The notes under the pieces are model-generated. The model had not been told where the DNA came from and made no database searches. It worked only from the letters and a program-made list of their open reading frames with translations. This document shows positions 1 to 5,142 of a stretch of DNA of 6,147 nt, piece by piece. The stretch's first letter is position 1. The number at the start of each line of letters is the position of its first letter. The stretch covers positions 1-6,147 of the forward strand of contig CAYLHB010000028.1 of the NCBI GenBank assembly GCA_964383505.1, in the 5' to 3' direction. The position numbers and the translations under genes were made by a program. Source of the DNA: CAYLHB01 sp964383505. GTDB lineage: Bacteria > Patescibacteriota > Minisyncoccia > Phycocordibacterales > UBA12088.

Positions 1-212
1 ACCTACAAAAAAGCGTCTCTCAGACTCCAAAGGCAGTACCTACACTTCTTTTGGGACCATTTCGAGGTACTCGACGGGGTTATAATAAAGCAACTCCTAC
101 CCCGTTATTTGCTGCTCTCCTCGAGTTGGAACAAGCGGTGTACAGGCATTCTGAAACCTTCGAACCGAGAATAACCGCGGAGAATCAAGGTGTTATATTG
201 AGCGGTGCTATG
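1..212. other. Left-edge region, no assignable gene
   Basis: No recognisable protein or RNA gene is visible. Two plus-strand frames are open from the window edge: one from base 1 to a TAA at 172-174, the other from base 3 to a TAG at 216-218. Either could be the 3' end of a gene starting outside the window, but neither translation resembles a family I know. A perfect TATAAT lies at 81-86 without a convincing -35. It sits in the loop of a 7-bp perfect inverted repeat (ACGGGGT at 74-80, ACCCCGT at 99-105). Nothing further can be supported. Confidence 0.4.
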
Positions 213-283
213 TGCGGGTAGGGAGAATCGAACTCCCGTCTGCGCCATGGCAAGGCGCCATCCTACCACTAAACGATACCCGC
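213..283 (-). tRNA. tRNA-Gly(GCC)
   Basis: The minus strand folds into a complete 71-nt cloverleaf. The acceptor stem GCGGGTA/TACCCGC is 7 perfect base pairs. The D-arm carries AGTGGTA. The anticodon stem GCGCC/GGCGC encloses the loop TTGCCAT with anticodon GCC. The T-arm is GGGAG-TTCGATT-CTCCC and the discriminator is A. It reads the glycine codons GGC and GGU. The next genomic bases are CAT, so the terminal CCA is not encoded and must be added enzymatically; a CCA-adding enzyme gene lies about 1 kb away. The 5' end is 16 bases beyond the stop of the TrmB-like gene on the same strand. It may be expressed from its own promoter, by read-through from that gene, or both. Confidence 0.96.
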
Positions 284-293
284 AATGGGATGC

Positions 294-322
294 AGTCTAC
301 TACGAACTTCTTTTTACTTCAA
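294..322 (-). promoter_or_regulatory. Candidate promoter of tRNA-Gly
   Basis: On the minus strand, TTGAAG (317-322) and TAGACT (294-299) are separated by 17 bases, each matching 4 of 6 consensus positions. The -10 ends 10 bases before the tRNA 5' end, giving a start about 3 bases upstream of the mature tRNA. The promoter overlaps the last codons and stop of the upstream gene, so it is plausible but unproven. Confidence 0.4.
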
Positions 323-1079
323 TTCTTGACTCAAGAAAGCGGCCGAGATCAATACTCCACCCGGTCTCACGCGCCACAAACAATAGGTGATTTATCGCCT
401 CAACAGCAAGGGGTGTTGCTATTTCCTCATATAGACCGGAGTGATGGTCAAGTGCAAGTGCCACATCACGAAAACCAATAAAATCAACTCCACCTAGACA
501 GTATGCGCGCGGCAAGATATTCATCCTAAGCTCATAGCTTGTAAGCAATGCGAGTACCTCGCGCGCGTATCTTGAAAAATCATTTGCTACGTGCTCGCAA
601 GTGAGTATTTCGAGCCTGATCTCATGATGTCTCGCAAGATTAAGAATGTGTTCAAACTCAACCACCCTTTCTCTGCCCGTTCCAAGAACCGAGAGAAGAA
701 TGCTCGTACGCTCTCCCACATGTAAATTAAATTGTCTCTCGATGCGGTCTCTGTACAAACTCTCATGAATGACGCCTTTTTCGTCAAAAATATCTTTTTC
801 TTTTTTTGAAAAATCAATTTTATGAACTAAGTTTGTGAGGCTTACCGCAACATCCGAAGCGTGCACCGAATACTCCCAGTGCCCTCCTACCTTTTCACGT
901 GTAACGATGCCTTGCTTCTCCAGTCTCCGAACGATTGCATCTACACTAGTGCGCGCAACACCCGAACGTGATGCGATTGTAGTCATCTTCATGCGACCGA
1001 AAGCGATTAGTGTAGTGAACACACGCACCTCTCTATCATTGAATCCCAAGAGCTTGAGCTGATCGGTCACGAAATCCAT
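300..1079 (-). CDS. TrmB-like winged-helix transcriptional regulator
   Basis: A 259-residue protein. Residues about 5-70 form a TrmB-type winged helix-turn-helix: LGFNDREVRVFTTLIAFG, then a helix-turn-helix around 33-56 (TTIASRSGVARTSVDAIVRR) and a wing ending in GGHWEYSV. Residues about 82-125 are charged and probably helical, as in the linker of TrmB proteins. Residues about 126-245 form an alpha/beta domain ending in GGVDFIGFRDVALALD, resembling the effector domain of the family but without a recognisable sugar-binding signature. The ligand and targets cannot be told from the sequence. TrmB-family regulators are typical of archaea and common in CPR bacteria. The ATG at 1079 is needed for the first helix and is supported by a strong promoter only 7 bases upstream, which implies a leaderless mRNA. 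A palindrome over the -35 suggests autoregulation. The family call is firm in the N-terminal part and weaker in the C-terminal part. Confidence 0.82.
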   Translation of the reverse strand: MDFVTDQLKLLGFNDREVRVFTTLIAFGRMKMTTIASRSGVARTSVDAIVRRLEKQGIVTREKVGGHWEYSVHASDVAVSLTNLVHKIDFSKKEKDIFDEKGVIHESLYRDRIERQFNLHVGERTSILLSVLGTGRERVVEFEHILNLARHHEIRLEILTCEHVANDFSRYAREVLALLTSYELRMNILPRAYCLGGVDFIGFRDVALALDHHSGLYEEIATPLAVEAINHLLFVARETGWSIDLGRFLESRIEVKRSS

Positions 1080-1086
1080 GCACCCA

Positions 1087-1114
1087 ATTCTACCAACGAC
1101 GATTTTTTCGTCAA
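1087..1114 (-). promoter_or_regulatory. Promoter of the TrmB-like gene (predicted leaderless)
   Basis: On the minus strand, TTGACG (1109-1114, 5/6 to the -35 consensus) and TAGAAT (1087-1092, 5/6 to the -10 consensus) are separated by exactly 16 bases. Only 7 bases lie between the -10 and the ATG at 1079, so transcription should begin at or within a base or two of the start codon. The bases just before the ATG (TTGGGTGC) offer no properly spaced Shine-Dalgarno. Confidence 0.7.
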
Positions 1115-1122
1115 TCGACGAA
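1107..1122. promoter_or_regulatory. Palindromic candidate operator over the -35 box
   Basis: A perfect inverted repeat, TTCGTC-AATC-GACGAA on the plus strand, with 6-bp arms and a 4-base centre. Its centre covers the -35 box of the TrmB-like gene. A third copy of the half-site (GACGA, 1098-1102) lies in the spacer and can pair with 1108-1112. Repressor binding here would block polymerase, and the adjacent winged-helix protein is the obvious candidate ligand. The autoregulation itself is inferred. Confidence 0.5.
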
Positions 1123-1159
1123 GTACATTTTGCAGTTGCAGGGAAAAATAAACTGTGCG

Positions 1160-1185
1160 CAAATTAAATCCTTGAAGACTTCAAG
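1160..1185 (-). terminator. Weak terminator-like hairpin after tRNA-Arg
   Basis: CTTGAA-GTC-TTCAAG (1171-1185) is a perfect 6-bp stem with a 3-base loop. It starts 9 bases past the tRNA-Arg 3' end and is followed on the minus strand by GATTTAATTTG. Position and T-rich tail suit an intrinsic terminator. However, the stem has only two G-C pairs and the tail is interrupted, so termination may be inefficient; a protein-binding palindrome is the alternative. Confidence 0.38.
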
Positions 1186-1194
1186 CTACTCTAG

Positions 1195-1266
1195 TGCCCC
1201 CGCCAGGACTCGAACCCAGAACAACAGTTCCGAAGACTGCTGTGATATCCATTTCACCACGGGGGC
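1195..1266 (-). tRNA. tRNA-Arg(UCG)
   Basis: The minus strand folds into a 72-nt cloverleaf. The acceptor stem is GCCCCCG/CGGGGGC with 7 pairs, followed by TG. The D-arm is GTGA-AATGGATA-TCAC. The anticodon arm is GCAGT-CTTCGGA-ACTGT with anticodon TCG. The variable loop has 4 bases and the T-arm is CTGGG-TTCGAGT-CCTGG. The discriminator is A. Anticodon UCG decodes the CGN arginine box. The following bases are CTA, so CCA is not encoded. The gene is divergent from cca across a 50-bp gap. Confidence 0.95.
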
Positions 1267-1275
1267 GATAACTGC

Positions 1276-1281
1276 ATTGTA
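1276..1281 (-). promoter_or_regulatory. Candidate -10 of tRNA-Arg
   Basis: TACAAT on the minus strand matches 5 of 6 consensus positions and ends 9 bases before the tRNA 5' end, giving a start 1-3 bases upstream of the mature RNA. No good -35 is present at 16-18 bases upstream; that stretch is T/A-rich. It shares the 50-bp divergent region with the cca promoter. Confidence 0.4.
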
Positions 1282-1304
1282 TAGGAAAAGTAAATAAAAT
1301 GCGA

Positions 1305-1310
1305 TAGAAT
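1305..1310 (+). promoter_or_regulatory. Candidate -10 of cca
   Basis: TAGAAT (5/6 to consensus) ends 6 bases before the ATG at 1317, predicting a transcript starting at the initiation codon. A second overlapping TAGAAT at 1310-1315 is too close to the ATG to serve. The -35 region (around 1282-1287, TAGGAA) is poor, so this call rests on the -10 and on the same spacing seen at other genes here. Confidence 0.4.
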
Positions 1311-1316
1311 AGAATC

Positions 1317-2789
1317 ATGTCAACAATTCTAGGCAAGGTGCCGGTGCCCGTTACACGTGTAATGGGCACCCTACAGAACGCTGGATTTGAGGCCTATATG
1401 GTCGGTGGTTGTGTGCGCGACCTACTTCTTGGAAAGGAGCCAAAAGATTGGGATGTCACCACAAATGCCCGCCCAGAGGAAATACAAATGTTGTTTGAGG
1501 AGACGTACTACAACAACTCATTCGGCACGGTGGGTGTGGTGAACGCAGACACCGAGGATGTGCGAGTAAAAGTGGTAGAGGTAACACCCTATCGGAAAGA
1601 CGGGGGGTACAGCGACGCACGTCGCCCAGACGATGTGGAGTTTGGGGTCTCGCTCGAAGAAGACCTTGCGCGGAGAGACTTCACCATAAATGCTATAGCA
1701 CTCGAACCTTATAAAGGACAAGTAGTTGATCCTTATAAAGGACAAGGTGATCTCAAAGCAGACTTACTGCGCGCGGTAGGCGACCCGAGACAGAGGTTTC
1801 AGGAAGATGCCCTTCGTATGCTACGTGGTATACGCCTCGGCGCGGAGCTTGGCTTTAGCATAGAGCAAAAAACTTTTGAGGCGATGGCCCTACTTTCCGG
1901 TAACCTCGCGCGCATCAGCAAAGAGCGTATCCGTGATGAGTTAATACGGATTGTTATGTCACCTCGCCCAATGGAGGCACTGTTACACATGAAACACACC
2001 GGCCTTCTTCAGTATGTGCTTCCAGATCTCGAGCGCGGAGTTGGAGTAACGCAGAACAAGGCGCACTCATACCCTGTGTTTGATCACTTACTACGGGCTC
2101 TGCAACACGCTGCGGACAAGGATTGGCCACTAGAAGTACGACTTGCAGCCCTTTTCCATGATATTTCTAAACCTGAATCTCGACGAGTAACGCCCGCAGG
2201 AGACATAACCTTCTATGGGCACGAGGTGGTCGGTTCACGTGTAACGCGCCGAGCACTGAATGACTTACGTTTTCCTAAGGATATTGTCGAAAAAGTTGTC
2301 AAAATGGTACGGTGGCATATGTTTTTCAGTGACCCTGACAAAATTACACTCTCTGCAGTGCGACGCATGGTGGCAAACGTGGGTCGTGAGGACATATGGC
2401 ACCTACTCAACGTGAGGATTTGCGACCGGATTGGAAGTGGGAGGCCAAAAGAACAGCCGTTTCGCTTCAGGAAATATAAAAGCATGGTGGAGGAAGCCCT
2501 GCGTGACCCGATATCGGTTAGAATGCTTAAGATTGATGGAGCGCGTCTTATGGACATTACACATGAAACACCAGGACCTCGTATTGGAAGCATACTTCAT
2601 GCGTTGCTTGAAGAGGTACTCGATGACCCTTCAAAAAACACGCAGGAGTACCTTGAAAGCAGGGCATTGGAGTTGTCTCGTATGGACTCGGGAGAGCTTG
2701 CCAAGCTTGGTGCAAGTGGAAAAGAAAAGCGTGAGAGCGAGGAATTGAAGGAAGTTTCTGCGTTGCGCCGTAAGCATCATGTGGAGTAG
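1317..2789 (+). CDS. cca: CCA tRNA nucleotidyltransferase with HD domain
   Basis: Adds or repairs the 3' CCA end of tRNAs from CTP and ATP, in the cytoplasm; a class II nucleotidyltransferase of 490 residues. The catalytic head shows GGCVRD (30-35), the metal-binding D44-x-D46 in KDWDVTT, RRDFTINA (119-126), the DALRMLRGIRLGAELGF region (164-180) and ERIRDEL (203-209), all family landmarks. Residues about 250-375 form an HD phosphohydrolase-type domain with H257, H281-D282 in LFHDISKP, H302 in GHE, and probably D370. The last 70 or so residues are charged and helical, as in tRNA-binding tails. The ATG at 1317 has no Shine-Dalgarno and a -10-like TAGAAT 6 bases upstream. Both tRNA genes in the window lack an encoded CCA, so the enzyme is presumably essential here. 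An 8-codon period repeat lies at 1707-1746. Confidence 0.96.
   Translation: MSTILGKVPVPVTRVMGTLQNAGFEAYMVGGCVRDLLLGKEPKDWDVTTNARPEEIQMLFEETYYNNSFGTVGVVNADTEDVRVKVVEVTPYRKDGGYSDARRPDDVEFGVSLEEDLARRDFTINAIALEPYKGQVVDPYKGQGDLKADLLRAVGDPRQRFQEDALRMLRGIRLGAELGFSIEQKTFEAMALLSGNLARISKERIRDELIRIVMSPRPMEALLHMKHTGLLQYVLPDLERGVGVTQNKAHSYPVFDHLLRALQHAADKDWPLEVRLAALFHDISKPESRRVTPAGDITFYGHEVVGSRVTRRALNDLRFPKDIVEKVVKMVRWHMFFSDPDKITLSAVRRMVANVGREDIWHLLNVRICDRIGSGRPKEQPFRFRKYKSMVEEALRDPISVRMLKIDGARLMDITHETPGPRIGSILHALLEEVLDDPSKNTQEYLESRALELSRMDSGELAKLGASGKEKRESEELKEVSALRRKHHVE
1707..1746 (+). repeat. In-frame 16-bp direct repeat inside cca
   Basis: The 16-mer CCTTATAAAGGACAAG occurs at 1707-1722 and again at 1731-1746, a period of 24 bases or 8 codons. 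It makes the protein read PYKGQ-VVD-PYKGQ at about residues 131-143. The second copy occupies the position of the usual DPFGGQ-like motif; the first lies in a loop that is variable in the family. A small tandem duplication that kept the frame is the simplest origin. Confidence 0.8.
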
Positions 2790-2812
2790 GGTGAACAATA
2801 CAAAGGAAAGGG

Positions 2813-2986
2813 ATGCGCGACATAAAAAAAGACCGCCTGCTTTTCATATGGCAGATCGTAATATGGGCTCACGAATGGGTTGAGAACACGTTGCGATCTG
2901 TCATACGGCGATTCATGGTTGGAGTCTCCATTTTTCGCGCAGACGGCCTTAATGCTGGAAGGGGCTTTCTTTATTTTTTTGTTTGA
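2813..2986 (+). CDS. Possible small protein of 57 residues, unknown function
   Basis: I do not recognise this product and assign no function. The frame runs from ATG 2813 to TGA 2984-2986. It begins MRDIKKDRLLFIWQIVIW, so a basic start is followed by a hydrophobic, aromatic-rich stretch (residues about 9-18), then a mixed segment with ENTLRSVIRRFMVGVSIF. This could be a short membrane-associated or amphipathic helix. Support: it starts 23 bases after the cca stop, and AAAGGA sits 5 bases before the ATG, the only well-placed Shine-Dalgarno in the window. Against: short length, no homologue recognised, and it overlaps inverted repeats. The frame closes right after a T7 run at 2974-2980. Removing one T would extend it to 85 residues ending near 3071, so a frameshift or a decayed gene is possible. 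Confidence 0.4.
   Translation: MRDIKKDRLLFIWQIVIWAHEWVENTLRSVIRRFMVGVSIFRADGLNAGRGFLYFFV
2824..2857 (-). terminator. Candidate intrinsic terminator on the minus strand
   Basis: On the minus strand, GATCTGCC (2850-2857) can pair with GGCGGTC (2831-2837) across a 12-base loop, with one G-U pair and one bulged T. Seven uninterrupted T residues follow at once (2824-2830). The orientation suits the end of the recombinase/exonuclease transcript, but that would leave a 3' untranslated region of about 445 bases. It also lies antisense to the possible 57-residue gene. Confidence 0.38.
2847..2905. repeat. 12-bp inverted repeat with 35-base loop
   Basis: TATGGCAGATCG (2847-2858) pairs with CGATCTGTCATA (2894-2905). 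As plus-strand RNA all 12 positions pair, one as G-U; as minus-strand RNA there is one A-C mismatch. The loop contains a smaller CTCA/TGAG pair. The left arm is shared with the candidate minus-strand terminator at 2824-2857, so the two folds exclude one another. Confidence 0.6.
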
Positions 2987-3132
2987 AGCTTTCTGCCTCA
3001 AGGGATATTTCCGTCGTGGTAGGAGTGTCTCTTTATATAGTTTTTATTTTGTTGAAGACATCTACACTTGACTTGTATCCTTCTTGGTTTATTGCTTCTT
3101 CAAAGAACTATTTTCTCTAAAGAACGGTCCTT

Positions 3133-3195
3133 GGAGATAGCGCGGCGCTTTCTTTGCACGATGTACTCACACAGAGAGAGCACCGCGCTATTTCC
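3133..3195 (+). repeat. 20-bp imperfect hairpin with 23-base loop
   Basis: GGAGATAGCGCGGCGCTTTC (3133-3152) pairs with GAGAGCACCGCGCTATTTCC (3176-3195). As plus-strand RNA, 19 of 20 positions pair, two of them as G-U, with one C-A mismatch. As minus-strand RNA there are two mismatches and one G-U. The bias hints that the plus-strand transcript is the folded form. No T tract follows on either side, so it is not a standard intrinsic terminator. Functions to consider are a structured RNA, mRNA 3'-end protection of cca, or a dispersed palindromic repeat. Confidence 0.75.
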
Positions 3196-3250
3196 TTGGA
3201 TTCACCATCACGCTGGTCTGAGTAGCAGTGTAGCAAGTGTCAAAGACATG

Positions 3251-3299
3251 TAAAGGACATAGTACCGCTAGGCTGTGGATAACTGTCCTTTATGGTACT
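3251..3299. repeat. Interlocking inverted repeats (possible pseudoknot)
   Basis: Two perfect inverted repeats interleave. TAAAGGACA (3251-3259) matches TGTCCTTTA (3284-3292) over 9 bp, and AGTACC (3261-3266) matches GGTACT (3294-3299) over 6 bp. Because the arms alternate, a transcript of either strand could form an H-type pseudoknot. No T tract is adjacent. The exonuclease gene ends 3 bases to the right. Confidence 0.55.
3274..3282 (-). promoter_or_regulatory. Perfect DnaA-box nonamer
   Basis: The minus strand reads TTATCCACA, the consensus DnaA box, lying in the loop of the 9-bp inverted repeat and adjacent to its right arm. I see no second match in the window, and no dnaA, dnaN or AT-rich unwinding element is here. 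This may be an isolated binding or titration site, or chance. Confidence 0.35.
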
Positions 3300-3301
3300 C
3301 G

Positions 3302-4078
3302 TCACTCTAGTTCTACATCAAGTGAAATGGGGCAGTGGTCGGAACCTTCAATCTCCGCATGAATGCTTGCACCATTAAGTTTTGTGGTGAGGGCAGGGGA
3401 TACAAAGAAATAGTCAATCCTCCAGCCCACATTGCGGTCTCTCGCTCTCGTTTTCATATCCCAGTAGGTGTAGGAGTCTTTCTTTTTAGGGTAGAAGTAT
3501 CGAAAGGTGTCGATGTAACCGGCTCGCGTGACGGCGTCGAGCCATGCGCGCTCTACCGGAAGAAAGCCGGTGTTTGTCTCATTTTCCTTCGGTCTCGCGA
3601 GGTCTATCTCCTTGTGGGCGGTGTTTACGTCTCCGGCAAAAATAACATTCGGCTGTACTGTGCGAATATATTCTATGTACTTTAAGAACGCATCGTAGTA
3701 CTCCAGCTTATACGCGAGGCGATGAGGGCCTTGGCCTCCATTGGGAAAGTACACATTGAGGAGCGTAAACCGCTCGAAGTGTGCGACAATCAATCGCCCT
3801 TCGGAGTCGAGGTGGTCCGGACCGCCAAGCGCGTACTCGACACGCAAGGGCTTTGCTTTCGTGTAGAGGGCCACACCACTGTATCCCTTCCGTAAGGTGG
3901 GCGCGGCGAAGTACGAATGGAACCCTTGAATATTGCGCACCTCCTCGGAAAGTTGGTCTTCTGAAGCCTTCGTCTCTTGAATGAGGAGCAGGTCGGGCGC
4001 GAGGTCAAACACCTTGTTGAAGCAACCTTTTCTTTCAACAGCCCGCAAACCGTTCACGTTCCATGACACGAGTCGCAT
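3302..4078 (-). CDS. xth: Exodeoxyribonuclease III (AP endonuclease)
   Basis: A 258-residue enzyme of the exonuclease III / endonuclease-exonuclease-phosphatase superfamily. It cuts DNA 5' to abasic sites and degrades 3' ends in base excision repair, using Mg2+. Motifs in order: SWNVNG with N7, QETK with E35, KGYSGVALYTK (64-74), NVYFPNGG with Y110, GDVNTAHKEIDL with D150 and N152, NTGF (169-172), SYTYWD (202-207), WRIDYF with D222, and GSDHCPI with catalytic D247 and H248. Nothing essential is missing and the length is normal. I chose the ATG at 4078 because the family begins M-[KR]-LVSWNVNG. An in-frame GTG at 4093 abuts the stop of the upstream recombinase and would add five residues. The 15-base gap to that gene indicates one transcript. 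A Shine-Dalgarno is weak at best (AGGTG, 12 bases upstream). Confidence 0.97.
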   Translation of the reverse strand: MRLVSWNVNGLRAVERKGCFNKVFDLAPDLLLIQETKASEDQLSEEVRNIQGFHSYFAAPTLRKGYSGVALYTKAKPLRVEYALGGPDHLDSEGRLIVAHFERFTLLNVYFPNGGQGPHRLAYKLEYYDAFLKYIEYIRTVQPNVIFAGDVNTAHKEIDLARPKENETNTGFLPVERAWLDAVTRAGYIDTFRYFYPKKKDSYTYWDMKTRARDRNVGWRIDYFFVSPALTTKLNGASIHAEIEGSDHCPISLDVELE

Positions 4079-4093
4079 GGAACAACTATACAC

Positions 4094-5029
4094 CTACTTC
4101 GTGCGCTTGTGGTGAAATTTTTTGTGCACCTCGCGCAGGTGGGCGTCGGTCACATGGGTGTACACTTGGGTGGTGGAAATACTCGCATGGCCAAGAAGCG
4201 CTTGGACAGAGCGCAGGTCTGCGCCGTTTTCAAGCAGGTCGGTGGCGAATGCGTGGCGCAAAATATGGGGCGTTACTTTGTTGGTAATGCCCGCCTTTGT
4301 AGCGTAGTACTTCACTATACGCTGAACGGAGCGTGGTGTTAGTCGATTGATGCCGTCATGCTTGGCTCTGGGAGAAATGGTGATGAAAAGGGCTGTATCC
4401 ATGTCTTTTCTCGCTTTGAGGTACGCGCGCACCGCATCCCTCGCCTCATCAGAGAGGAACACCACCCGCACCTTATCGCCCTTGCCACGCACGGAGAGCA
4501 TATCGCGCGAGAGGTCAATGTCGACATCGAGCGCGCACACTTCGGAAACACGCAACCCGGTTGAGAAGAGGAGGAGGAGAAGCGCCCTATCGCGCAAATC
4601 CTTCAGGTCGGCACCGGCGGGAGCCTGCAACAGACGCTCGAGCTCGGAGGTGGTCAAGAGATCAAGCGAACGATCCCCCACCTTGGCAAGCTCAATGCGC
4701 TCCGGCTCAAGCGACGTGACCCCGCGCTTACGCAAGTACTTAAGGAAGGCACGGAGTGCAATCAGGTAGTAGTTTTGCGTCTTTTTCTTGAGCGTCTCTT
4801 GGTTTCCCCGCACTCCTGTGTGTGCGTACTGGCGGTTGAGCCAGAGACGGAACTCACGCACCATGTCCTCGGTGACATCCTTGGGGTTCCGCGCCCCTGT
4901 GTGGTCGATAAAGCGGGTGAGGTAGCGGTCATAGTTCTCCACCGTTTTCACACTCCTCCCACGCTCAATCTCAATGTACTCCAGAAACTCACGTTTCCTT
5001 TTTTGAAGCTCACTTGGTGGTACCGTCAT
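4094..5029 (-). CDS. Tyrosine recombinase, XerC/XerD family
   Basis: A 311-residue site-specific recombinase. Residues about 10-105 are the N-terminal SAM-like, core-binding domain (FLEYIEIERGRSVKTVENY onwards). Residues about 125-300 are the catalytic domain with the complete active site: R160 in STGLRVSE, K183 in VRGKGDKVR, H255 and R258 in PHILRHAFAT, H281 in LLGH, and nucleophile Y290 in TTQVYTHV. Length and the short C-terminal tail match chromosomal Xer proteins, which resolve chromosome dimers at dif, better than phage integrases. Whether it acts as XerC, XerD or a single Xer cannot be told, and I see no dif-like site here. The ATG at 5029 fits the family's length; an in-frame TTG at 5104 would add 25 residues unlike the family. 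The exonuclease gene follows 15 bases after the stop, probably co-transcribed. Confidence 0.93.
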   Translation of the reverse strand: MTVPPSELQKRKREFLEYIEIERGRSVKTVENYDRYLTRFIDHTGARNPKDVTEDMVREFRLWLNRQYAHTGVRGNQETLKKKTQNYYLIALRAFLKYLRKRGVTSLEPERIELAKVGDRSLDLLTTSELERLLQAPAGADLKDLRDRALLLLLFSTGLRVSEVCALDVDIDLSRDMLSVRGKGDKVRVVFLSDEARDAVRAYLKARKDMDTALFITISPRAKHDGINRLTPRSVQRIVKYYATKAGITNKVTPHILRHAFATDLLENGADLRSVQALLGHASISTTQVYTHVTDAHLREVHKKFHHKRTK

Positions 5030-5036
5030 TCCCGTT

Positions 5037-5066
5037 ATTTTCGCACACCGGTACCCCACACACCAA
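5037..5066 (-). promoter_or_regulatory. Candidate extended -10 promoter of the recombinase gene
   Basis: On the minus strand, TGC-GAAAAT (hexamer 5037-5042, 4/6 to consensus, with the TGn extension) ends 7 bases before the ATG at 5029. TTGGTG (5061-5066) lies 18 bases upstream of the hexamer and matches only in its TTG. No Shine-Dalgarno of correct spacing is present. The call is suggestive and relies partly on the spacing seen at other genes. Confidence 0.35.
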
Positions 5067-5100
5067 CCGGCTCGACCCGTACCGCGTGTTCGCCTTTGAA

Positions 5101-5116
5101 TCAAGCTTCAGCTTGA
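5101..5116. repeat. 7-bp palindrome between the recombinase gene and rpsO
   Basis: TCAAGCT-TC-AGCTTGA is a perfect inverted repeat with a 2-base centre. The loop would be too tight for a good RNA hairpin, so a protein-binding site is more likely. It lies 26 bases upstream of the rpsO -35 and 72 bases upstream of the recombinase ATG. No partner can be named. Confidence 0.4.
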
Positions 5117-5142
5117 AAATAGTACCCCTGCCGGCCAAACAC

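Larger units (their letters stand above)
2987..3301. other. Convergent intergenic region, structured, no gene assigned
   Basis: This lies between plus-strand and minus-strand genes running towards each other. Plus-strand frames at 2880-3071 and 3068-3253 start only with TTG, have no Shine-Dalgarno and resemble nothing known. The second would also have to be read through the long hairpin at 3133-3195. I looked for landmarks of tmRNA, RNase P RNA and SRP RNA on both strands and found none. What the region does hold is the hairpin, the interlocking repeats at 3251-3299 and the DnaA-box nonamer. A non-coding RNA or a structured 3' untranslated region fits better than protein coding, but neither is shown. 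Confidence 0.5.

Noticed and set aside
2942..2980. Plus-strand terminator ahead of the T-rich stretch
   Set aside because: The best stem is CCTT/AAGG, 4 bp, with mismatches below it; too weak despite the T7 run.
2777..3001. Minus-strand open frame across the cca 3' end
   Set aside because: It starts with TTG, overlaps the end of cca in antisense, has no upstream signals and resembles no known family.
2880..3253. Two plus-strand open frames (2880-3071, 3068-3253)
   Set aside because: Both open only with TTG and lack a ribosome binding site; the second runs through the long hairpin. The end of the first is kept only as a possible frameshifted tail of the small gene at 2813.
3251..3299. Replication origin
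   Set aside because: Only one DnaA box, no AT-rich unwinding region, and no dnaA or dnaN nearby.
4079..4093. GTG start extending exonuclease III by five residues
   Set aside because: The family begins M-[KR]-LVSWNVNG, which fits the ATG at 4078 exactly; the added MYSCS is not family-like.
5030..5104. TTG start extending the recombinase by 25 residues
   Set aside because: The extension is Arg/Gly/Cys-rich and not family-like, and the ATG at 5029 gives the normal Xer length.
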